From positions 1 through 7,440 of the forward strand of contig JAVEEJ010000166.1 of assembly GCA_030840515.1 (NCBI GenBank): DNA of 7,440 nt, read 5' to 3'. Below the pieces are notes generated by a model. The model did not search any database. It saw only the letters and a list, made by a program, of their open reading frames with translations, and was not told the DNA's origin. Positions within the stretch are counted from its first letter, which is position 1; the number at the start of each line of letters is the position of its first letter. Shown piece by piece: positions 1 to 7,440 of the stretch. The stretch is from Frankiaceae bacterium. Its GTDB lineage: Bacteria > Actinomycetota > Actinomycetes > JAVEEJ01. The position numbers and the translations under genes are program-made.

Positions 1-260
1 AGGAAGACGGTGCCGTTCTCGCCCTCGATGTAGACCTGCGAGAGGTCCCCGCGGCCGAGGCCCTGCGCAGCGCGCTCGCCGAGGGACAGCAGCGCGGCGC
101 TCATCGCGGCGACGCGGTCCTCGTCCATGGACGCCGGGAGGGCCGACGCCATGGGAAGCCCGTCGAAGGACACGACGGCAGCGGCCTCCACCTCAGGCGC
201 CTGCCGAAGCAGGTCGGTGAGAGCGGAGTCCAGCTGGGAGGAGCGGGACGTGGTCGACAT
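1..260 (-). CDS. Roadblock/LC7 domain protein, 3' end cut off by the window edge
   Basis: The visible 86 codons encode the N-terminal part of a small roadblock/LC7-fold protein. A first helix (about residues 8-21) is followed by two short strands around a turn, with the pattern AAAVVSFDGLPMAS at 26-39. A long helix (about 46-68) then leads into another strand, QVYIEGENGTVF, at 75-86, where the window ends. This alpha-beta-beta-alpha-beta order is that of single-domain roadblock proteins, which dimerise and in known cases (MglB, conservon proteins) regulate small Ras-like GTPases. No GTPase partner is visible here. I chose the ATG at 260 because an AGGTGG lies 3 bases upstream; an in-frame GTG at 290 would add ten residues but has no comparable site. 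It lies 137 bp downstream of aroE on the same strand, so co-transcription is possible but unproven. The fold assignment is fairly secure; the specific role is unknown. Confidence 0.82.
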   Translation of the reverse strand, partial: MSTTSRSSQLDSALTDLLRQAPEVEAAAVVSFDGLPMASALPASMDEDRVAAMSAALLSLGERAAQGLGRGDLSQVYIEGENGTVF

Positions 261-263
261 GCG

Positions 264-269
264 CCACCT
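264..269 (-). promoter_or_regulatory. Ribosome binding site of the roadblock gene
   Basis: The minus strand reads AGGTGG here, ending 3 bases before the ATG at 260. AGGTG matches the downstream half of the extended Shine-Dalgarno sequence, so the short spacing is acceptable. It favours this ATG over the in-frame GTG at 290. Confidence 0.5.
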
Positions 270-318
270 GCTTCGTGGTGAGACGGGCACCGTGGGGGCC
301 TTCCCGCGGCTTCACTAA

Positions 319-337
319 CCCCTTCGGCCAGGAGGGG
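319..337. terminator. Imperfect hairpin, possible weak terminator after aroE
   Basis: A 7-base arm starting CCCCT and a 7-base arm ending AGGGG flank a 5-base loop (GGCCA on the plus strand). Read as plus-strand RNA, all seven positions pair with one U-G wobble. Read as minus-strand RNA, the direction of aroE transcription, that wobble becomes a C-A mismatch and the stem is weaker. The bases following it on the minus strand are TTAGTGAAG, not a real T-tract. It sits about 60 bases past the aroE stop, so a weak intrinsic terminator or an mRNA-end structure is possible. Chance pairing in GC-rich DNA is also possible. Confidence 0.25.
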
Positions 338-397
338 CGCAGGCTTGAACCGGCGGACGAGCCGGACAGCGGACGACGGAGGGGACGAGTACGACGT

Positions 398-1189
398 TCA
401 GTGGCGGGCCGCGAGCGCCCTCTCCCCCGCGATGCGCATGTCCTCCACCGGGGCTCCGGCACCCGTCATCAGCTCGACCTGGAGCGCTGCCTGCTGGACG
501 AGCAGCTCGAGCCCGCCGACTACGGGGCCACGCCAGCGGGCCGCCAGCGGGGTCGGCCACGGGTCGTAGACGACGTCCACGAGCAGGCCCTCACCCCCAG
601 CGAGCTGGTCGGTAGCCCCTGCCGGGGTGGTCGCGACCACCAGCGGGGCGGTCTGCACGGTGCTGTCGGCCTCGGCCCAGTCCACCCAGGCCAGCTCGAC
701 CCCGACCTCGGCGGCCACGGCGCCCAGCTCGTCACGCCGCCCGGAGGAGCGGCCGACGACGGTGAGACTCCGGGTGACGACGGAGAGCGCCGCCACCGCT
801 GACCGGGCCGTGGCGCCGGCCCCGATGATCACCGCGTGCTCGACGGTGTCGATTCCGGCCTCATCCAGCAGGGTCGCCAGGCCGGGGACGTCGGTGTTCT
901 CCCCCACCCATCCGCCCGGGCGGCGCACCACGGTGTTGGCCGCCCCCACGGCCCGCGCAAGCGGCGCCACCTCGTCGAGCAGCGGAAGGACCGCGGACTT
1001 GAGTGGCATCGTCAGTGAGAGTCCGGCCCAGCTCTCGTCCAGGCTCGACAGCAGACCCGGGAGCGCCGCCTCGTCGCACTCGATCGCTTCATAGCGCCAG
1101 TCGAGCTCGAGCGCGGCGTAGGCAGCCCGGTGCAGGACGGGTGAGAGCGAGTGCGAGATGGGCGAGCCGAGCACCGCCGCCTGTCTCAC
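398..1189 (-). CDS. aroE: Shikimate dehydrogenase (NADP+)
   Basis: This 263-residue cytoplasmic enzyme reduces 3-dehydroshikimate to shikimate in the route to chorismate and the aromatic amino acids. The shikimate-binding serines lie in SHSLSP at 12-17. The catalytic lysine is K64 in GLSLTMPLK, N85 lies in GAANTV, and the catalytic aspartate is D100 in ENTD. The Rossmann loop GAGATARS is at 123-130, followed by a VVGRSSGRR segment where NADP-specific enzymes carry basic residues. The C-terminal DVVYDPWPTPL and GGLELLVQQA blocks are also typical. Length fits the family (about 270). The start is the GTG at 1189, one base after the mltG stop; the frame stays open further upstream inside mltG, but those residues are low-complexity Ser/Arg/Pro and lack family character. 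No Shine-Dalgarno precedes this GTG, so initiation probably depends on ribosomes finishing mltG. The other shikimate-pathway genes are not in the window. Confidence 0.95.
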   Translation of the reverse strand: MRQAAVLGSPISHSLSPVLHRAAYAALELDWRYEAIECDEAALPGLLSSLDESWAGLSLTMPLKSAVLPLLDEVAPLARAVGAANTVVRRPGGWVGENTDVPGLATLLDEAGIDTVEHAVIIGAGATARSAVAALSVVTRSLTVVGRSSGRRDELGAVAAEVGVELAWVDWAEADSTVQTAPLVVATTPAGATDQLAGGEGLLVDVVYDPWPTPLAARWRGPVVGGLELLVQQAALQVELMTGAGAPVEDMRIAGERALAARH

Positions 1190-1190
1190 G

Positions 1191-2270
1191 TCAGTAGACG
1201 CCGTTGAGCTGGGCTTGTTGCTTGAGCTGCAAGAACTCCTGGTAGGAGGAGGTGAACGCGGCCTTGCCGCTCTTGTCCACGGTGATGAAGTAGACCCAGT
1301 CACCCGCGGCGGGAGCGAGCGCCGCCTCCAGCGCGATCTGGCCGGGCGAGTCGATCGGCGTCGGTGGCAGCCCGGTGTGCCGGTAGGTGTTGTACGGCGA
1401 CTCGATCCGAGTCTGGGCCGTCGTCAGGTGCCCGGAGCGCTGCTTGAGCACGTAGTTCACGGTCGAGTCGAGCTGCAGTGGCATGCCCTTGGCCAGCCGG
1501 TTGTAGATGACCCGGGCGACCTTGGGGAAGTCGTCGCGCAGCTTGGCCTCCTTCTCCAGGAGGGACGCCACAGCCACCACCTGCTCGGGTGTGCGGCCCA
1601 GCGCGCGCGCACCCTCTTCGAGCCCGACGTCGTCGGCGGCACGCAGGAAGCGGGTGACCATCGTGGTCAGCACCTGCACGGCCGTCGTACCCGGCTCGAC
1701 GTCGTAGGTTGCAGGGAACAGGTAGCCCTCGAGGTGACCGGCGGCGTACTCCGGCAGGCCAAGGGCGGCGGGGTCGGCGGCCGCGGCCTTGAGCTCGGTG
1801 AGCTTCACCTCGGTGTCACGGGCCACCCGCTCCAGGATCGCCGACAGCGACATCCCCTCAGGGATCGTGACCCTTCCGCGTAGCCGCGAGGCCGGATCAA
1901 GCAGCAGAGCGAGCGCGTCGGACGCCTTCATGCCGCGCTTGAGCTCGTAGTAGCCCGGCTGGACGGACGTCGAGCGCGGTTCTGCCTTCGCGGCCTCGCG
2001 GAAGGCGCCCACGCTCTTCACCACCCCAGCCGCGACCAGACGCGCCCCGATGTCCGCGGCGGTGTCCCCCTGCTCGATGTGGACGGTCACCTTCCCGCTG
2101 CCCGGTCCCGCGTAGTCGGCGCTGCTCCCGGTGAGGCGGTGGGCGACGAAGACGGCTCCCGCCACCAGCAGCACCGTGAGTGCGACCAGCGCGGCCAACG
2201 CCGGCAGCCCACCTCTGCGCCGGGGTCGCGGCGCTCCGGGAGGCTCGGCGATCTGGTCGAGCAGGGTCAC
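1191..2270 (-). CDS. mltG: Endolytic murein transglycosylase MltG (YceG family)
   Basis: MltG cleaves nascent glycan strands at the membrane and is thought to set the point at which peptidoglycan polymerisation ends. The 359-residue product has a short basic cytoplasmic tail (PRPRRR at 14-19), one membrane helix (about 22-44) and an extracytoplasmic part. A LysM-like subdomain lies around 60-125 (EQGDTAADIGARL at 66-78). The catalytic domain follows, with HLEGYLFPATYDV at 179-191, and ASLLEKEA at 235-242, whose E239 aligns with the catalytic glutamate of the family. VIYNRLAKGMPLQLDSTVNY follows at 254-273, then the SPYNTY...GLPPTPIDSPG block. Length is normal for YceG proteins. The start is the GTG at 2270, which forms a GTGA overlap with the ruvX stop and has GGAGGT six bases upstream. 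The same frame is open for 197 more codons inside ruvX and alaS, but that stretch is Arg/Ala-rich shadow sequence. Confidence 0.95.
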   Translation of the reverse strand: MTLLDQIAEPPGAPRPRRRGGLPALAALVALTVLLVAGAVFVAHRLTGSSADYAGPGSGKVTVHIEQGDTAADIGARLVAAGVVKSVGAFREAAKAEPRSTSVQPGYYELKRGMKASDALALLLDPASRLRGRVTIPEGMSLSAILERVARDTEVKLTELKAAAADPAALGLPEYAAGHLEGYLFPATYDVEPGTTAVQVLTTMVTRFLRAADDVGLEEGARALGRTPEQVVAVASLLEKEAKLRDDFPKVARVIYNRLAKGMPLQLDSTVNYVLKQRSGHLTTAQTRIESPYNTYRHTGLPPTPIDSPGQIALEAALAPAAGDWVYFITVDKSGKAAFTSSYQEFLQLKQQAQLNGVY

Positions 2271-2730
2271 GTGTCCACCTCCACCAGCAGTCCGAGCCGT
2301 CCGCTGCCCCGCTCCGCGTCCAGCGCTGACTGCAGGATCTCCACGGCAGCGGCCTGGTCGATCACCGTACGCCGCCGCCGGCCGGGCACCCGCGCGACGG
2401 AGCGCTGCGCGCTGACTGTGGTGAACCGCTCGTCGTAGAGCCGGACCGGGACCGGCGTCACCCGACGGGCCAGCTCGGCCGCGTAGGAGCGGGCTGCAGC
2501 GGCGGCCGCGCCATCGCGACCGGTGAGCGAGGTCGGCAGGCCCACCACAACCTCCACCGCACCACGGTCCGCCACCAGCGCGGCGAGCTCGTCCAGGTCG
2601 GCGCCGTCCTGACGACGCGCCAGGGTGGCCACCGGCGTGGCAAGCACTGCCTTGGAATCGCTCGAGGCCACGCCGACGCGCACGGTGCCGACGTCGACGC
2701 CGATCCGCACGCCTTCTCGCACGGTCGAGG

Positions 2731-2734
<4 letters not shown>
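2267..2734 (-). CDS. ruvX: RuvX/YqgF-family putative pre-16S rRNA nuclease or Holliday junction resolvase
   Basis: This 155-residue protein has the RNase H-like YqgF fold. Members are implicated in 16S rRNA 5'-end maturation (E. coli YqgF) and in Holliday-junction resolution (M. tuberculosis RuvX); the sequence does not tell which activity dominates. The first acidic site is D14 in RIGVDVGTVRVGVA (10-23). GLPTSLTGRDG follows at 65-75. The YDERFTT block at 100-106 carries the second catalytic pair, D101/E102. The last site is D126 in RRRRTVIDQAAAVEILQ (119-135), after a basic patch. All catalytic positions are present. The start is the GTG at 2734, overlapping the alaS stop as GTGA. No strong Shine-Dalgarno is visible, so translation is probably coupled to alaS. 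Placement between alaS and mltG is the usual actinobacterial order. Confidence 0.94.
2277..2282 (-). promoter_or_regulatory. Shine-Dalgarno site that fixes the mltG start
   Basis: The minus strand reads GGAGGT with six bases before the GTG at 2270. The site lies inside the last codons of ruvX. It matters because the mltG frame has no stop for another 197 codons upstream, so a gene caller could place the start far too early. Confidence 0.65.
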
Positions 2735-5396
<2,662 letters not shown>

Positions 5397-5397
<1 letters not shown>

Positions 5398-5645
5398 CAG
5401 TCCTCCACCCCGTCGAGGCCGCCACCGTCGAGACCGAGTGCACTGCGCAGCTCGGCCTCGCGCTCGGCGGCGTGCATCGACACCGACGAGCCGAAGTCAG
5501 CCAGTGCGCCCTGGGCCCGGCCGCCTGCGCCCGCGACGCCTTCGGCCATGCCCGACGGCGTGAAGCGGTGCAGTGCCTGCGACGCCTTGCGAACGACGAG
5601 TACGCCGGCAGCCGCGCCGAGCGCGACCCAGAAGAGCCGCCGCAT
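5397..5645 (-). CDS. Small membrane protein, DUF6167-like
   Basis: This 82-residue protein has an N-terminal hydrophobic segment (about residues 4-18, LFWVALGAAAGVLVV) after two arginines. A basic stretch (RKASQALHR, 19-27) and a Gly/Ala-rich linker follow, then an amphipathic helix ending AEREAELRSALGLD (60-73) and an acidic tail. It resembles the short actinobacterial proteins that I recall as DUF6167, typically encoded between a DUF948 gene and alaS; the family name comes from pattern memory, not a search. Function is unknown. The basic residues after the helix suggest that the C-terminal part faces the cytoplasm. It overlaps its neighbours by one base on each side (TGATG at both junctions), and GAGGG lies 4 bases before its ATG. 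The family assignment is moderately sure; that it is a real gene is very likely. Confidence 0.85.
5402..5406 (-). promoter_or_regulatory. Ribosome binding site of alaS
   Basis: GGAGG on the minus strand lies 4 bases before the alaS ATG, inside the last codons of the upstream small membrane-protein gene. It is one of the better sites in the operon, consistent with a need for independent loading of a well-expressed synthetase. Confidence 0.6.
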
Positions 5646-6088
5646 CAGGCCCTCTTCTTCGTGCTGCTCCGAGCCGACCGAGCGGCCTTCTTCTCGGCCT
5701 TGAGCTCGGACTTGACGCGCTTCTCGATGTCCGCGTGCTGACGATCTGAGAGCGCCCGCCGTACCCCGTAGGAGAACGCTGCGGCCTTCACCAACGGGCC
5801 GCCCAGCGTCGCGGCGAAGACGCTGGACAGCGCGGTCACGTTCTGCGTGAGGCCTTGCACGTTGCTGGTGATGGCGTCGACCCGCACCAGCTGGTCATTC
5901 ACGTGGCTCACGCTCGTGGTGACCTCGCTCAGCAGGGGGATGGTCTGCTCCGTGATGCCGTTGACCAGGCGGCTGGCCTCGGTCAGGACGTGTCCGAGCT
6001 TGACCAGCACCAGCGCGAGGAACCCGACCAGCACCGCGAAAACCACGGCGAACACGAGACCCACGATGGCCCCGAACGAGACGGTCAC
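5645..6088 (-). CDS. DUF948-type single-pass membrane protein
   Basis: The 147-residue product starts with one hydrophobic helix (about 5-29, rich in Val, Phe and Ala). A helical region (about 30-95) follows with Ser/Thr/Val/Leu repeats such as TTSVSHVNDQLVRVDAITSN, which should form a coiled coil. Next is a short hydrophobic stretch around LGGPLVKAAAFSYGVRRAL. The tail is strongly basic (KRVKSELKAEKKAARSARSSTKKRA). This layout matches DUF948 proteins, which are widespread in Gram-positive bacteria and have no settled function. The helix plus coiled coil superficially recalls chemoreceptor-like signalling helices, but no receptor hairpin tip is present. The basic tail could bind acidic lipid or nucleic acid; this is inference. 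The GTG at 6088 overlaps the rarA stop as GTGA, and GAGGAG lies 5 bases upstream (6094-6099). It sits directly before the DUF6167-like gene, suggesting a joint role. Confidence 0.9.
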   Translation of the reverse strand: MTVSFGAIVGLVFAVVFAVLVGFLALVLVKLGHVLTEASRLVNGITEQTIPLLSEVTTSVSHVNDQLVRVDAITSNVQGLTQNVTALSSVFAATLGGPLVKAAAFSYGVRRALSDRQHADIEKRVKSELKAEKKAARSARSSTKKRA

Positions 6089-7440
6089 TCCTGCTCCTCA
6101 TTCTGTGCTGTATTCACGTCAGGTGCTGCGGTCCTGCCGAGCGTTTCACGAAGGCGCGCAAGCCGCTCCCCCATTACGCGCTCGCCGCCGTGGGTGGTCG
6201 GGCGGTAGTACGTCCGGTCGGCGACGAGGTCCGGCGCGTACTGCTGAGCCACCACACCGTCCGGGGAGTCGTGAGAATAGCGGTACCCCTTGCCGTGGCC
6301 GTGTCGCTGCGCACCGGCGTAGTGGGCGTCCCGCAGGTGTGCCGGCACCGGGCCCGCGAGACCGCGCCGGACGTCGTCGAGTGCCTCCCCGATCGCTGTG
6401 ATGACGGCGTTGCTCTTGGGGGCGAGGGCGCAGTGGATGACCGCTTGGGCAAGCGCGAGCTGGCCCTCCGGCAGCCCGACGAGCTGGACCGCGTCGGCCG
6501 CCGCCACCGCCACCTGCAGCGCGGTCGGGTCAGCCATCCCGATGTCCTCACTCGCCAGGATCACGATGCGCCGGGCGATGAAGCGAGCGTCCTCGCCGGC
6601 GTCCAGCATGCGCGCCAGGTAGTGCAGGGAGGCGTCGACGTCGGAGCCCCGCATGCTCTTGATGAACGCGCTCGTGACGTCGTAGTGCTGGTCACCATCG
6701 CGGTCGTAGCGCACGGCTGCCCGGTCGACGGACTCCTCCAGCACGGCCAGGGAGATCTCCGGCTCGCCCAGGGCCACTGCCGAGTCCGCCGCCGCCTCGA
6801 GCGCCGTCAAGGCCCGCCGCGCGTCACCCTGCGCGATCCGCAGCAGGTGCTCCCACGCATCCGGCGACAGCGACGGCTTGCCGCCCAGACCGCGAGGGTC
6901 GGCGAGTGCCCGCTGCACCAGGTCGCGGATGTCGTCGTCGGTCAAGGGCTGGAGAGTCAGCAGCAGGCTGCGCGACAGCAGCGGACCCACGATGCTGAAG
7001 CTCGGGTTCTCCGTCGTGGCCGCGATGAGGGTCACCACCCGGTTCTCCACTGCGGGCAGCAACGCGTCCTGCTGGGTCTTGGAGAAGCGATGCACCTCGT
7101 CCACGAAGAGCACCGTGCGCTCGCCCTGCTCACCGAGTCTGCGCTTGGCCTCGTCGATGACGCCCCGCACGTCCTTGACTCCCGCAGTCACAGCTGACAG
7201 CTCGACGAAACGGGACTCGGTCGCGGCGGCGACGACGTAGGCGAGCGTCGTCTTGCCCGTGCCCGGCGGCCCCCACAGGATGACGCTGGTTGCCCCTTCG
7301 CCTGCGACGAGGCGGCGCAGCGGGCTGCCGGAGCCGAGCAGGTGGCGCTGACCGACGACCTCGTCGACGGTGCGCGGCCGCATCCTGACCGCCAGCGGCG
7401 CGTTGGCGCTCAGCGCCTCAGCGGCGGCAGCGCTGAACAA
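6085..7440 (-). CDS. rarA: Replication-associated recombination protein A (RarA/MgsA AAA+ ATPase), 5' end cut off by the window edge
   Basis: RarA is a AAA+ ATPase of the clamp-loader/RuvB-like group that acts at stalled replication forks and gapped DNA ends. Counting from the first codon visible in the window, Walker A is GPPGTGKTT (57-65, K63) and Walker B is VLFVDEVHRF (110-119, D114/E115). Sensor 1 is AATTENPSF (140-148), the arginine finger is R157 in LLSRS, and sensor 2 is GDARRAL (205-211). The C-terminal part has the family blocks RRIVILASEDIGMADP, KSNAVITAI and YAPD...YYRPT. The first codon at the edge is TTG inside a typical N-terminal segment (FSAAAAEALSANAPLAVRMRP). Homologues usually begin a few residues earlier, so I treat TTG as an internal leucine and the gene as continuing beyond 7440. 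The stop codon overlaps the DUF948 start as GTGA. Nearly the whole protein is present and intact. Confidence 0.95.
   Translation of the reverse strand: MFSAAAAEALSANAPLAVRMRPRTVDEVVGQRHLLGSGSPLRRLVAGEGATSVILWGPPGTGKTTLAYVVAAATESRFVELSAVTAGVKDVRGVIDEAKRRLGEQGERTVLFVDEVHRFSKTQQDALLPAVENRVVTLIAATTENPSFSIVGPLLSRSLLLTLQPLTDDDIRDLVQRALADPRGLGGKPSLSPDAWEHLLRIAQGDARRALTALEAAADSAVALGEPEISLAVLEESVDRAAVRYDRDGDQHYDVTSAFIKSMRGSDVDASLHYLARMLDAGEDARFIARRIVILASEDIGMADPTALQVAVAAADAVQLVGLPEGQLALAQAVIHCALAPKSNAVITAIGEALDDVRRGLAGPVPAHLRDAHYAGAQRHGHGKGYRYSHDSPDGVVAQQYAPDLVADRTYYRPTTHGGERVMGERLARLRETLGRTAAPDVNTAQNEEQE
6094..6099 (-). promoter_or_regulatory. Ribosome binding site of the DUF948-type gene
   Basis: The minus strand reads GAGGAG, five bases before the GTG at 6088, within the last codons of rarA. 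It supports the GTG as the true start. Confidence 0.6.

Larger units (their letters stand above)
261..397. other. Intergenic gap between aroE and the roadblock gene
   Basis: This 137-bp stretch is the only non-coding space in the window. It contains the imperfect hairpin at 319-337 and the ribosome binding site of the roadblock gene. I looked for a TANNNT-type -10 element with a plausible -35 on the minus strand and found no convincing pair. The open frames crossing it on either strand have no protein character that I recognise. If the roadblock gene has its own promoter, it should lie here or inside the end of aroE. Confidence 0.6.

Noticed and set aside
193..462. Minus-strand small open frame across the aroE-roadblock gap
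   Set aside because: It overlaps both real genes in another frame and is Arg/Pro/Ser-rich with no family character.
275..802. Plus-strand open frame across the intergenic gap and the end of aroE
   Set aside because: It has low-complexity Arg/Gly/Asp composition, lies antisense to aroE for most of its length, and shows no ribosome binding site or domain that I can support.
1190..1303. 38-residue N-terminal extension of aroE inside mltG
   Set aside because: The extra residues are Ser/Arg/Pro-rich and absent from the AroE fold, which begins right at the GTG with the first strand and the GSPISHS motif.
6190..7197. 335-codon open frame on the plus strand, opposite rarA
   Set aside because: It is antisense to a RarA frame carrying complete AAA+ motifs. 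The product has no recognisable family pattern.

Overview
The window is very GC-rich chromosomal DNA from an actinobacterium. The order of the genes, the actinobacterial forms of AlaS, RuvX and MltG, the DUF948/DUF6167-type pair and the frequent GTG starts all point to this phylum. A Nocardioidaceae-like or other non-mycobacterial lineage seems likely to me, but this is an inference and cannot be settled by eye. Every gene I can support lies on the minus strand, so the reading order runs from the right edge to the left.

From right to left the window holds: rarA (MgsA-type AAA+ ATPase, 5' end cut by the window edge), a DUF948-type one-helix membrane protein, a short DUF6167-type membrane protein, alaS (alanyl-tRNA synthetase), ruvX (YqgF-fold, Holliday-junction resolvase-like), mltG (endolytic murein transglycosylase) and aroE (shikimate dehydrogenase). 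These seven are packed with no spacer. Three junctions are GTGA overlaps of 4 bp, two are TGATG overlaps of 1 bp, and aroE starts one base after the mltG stop. This is best read as one translationally coupled housekeeping operon. It mixes replication-fork repair, envelope proteins of unknown role, translation, rRNA processing or recombination, peptidoglycan chain termination and aromatic amino acid synthesis.

After aroE comes the only real intergenic gap (261-397). It holds one imperfect hairpin and no convincing promoter. The window then ends inside a roadblock/LC7-domain gene (1-260), whose 3' end is missing. This small regulatory-type protein is the least routine item here. Its position suggests that a different functional module begins beyond the left edge.

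I see no mobile element, CRISPR array, tRNA, rRNA, riboswitch or clear foreign DNA. The many long open frames on the plus strand are antisense shadows, as expected at this GC content. The region is mostly ordinary core genome. What merits a second look is the uncharacterised DUF948/DUF6167 pair, the roadblock gene, and the extreme coupling of unrelated genes.
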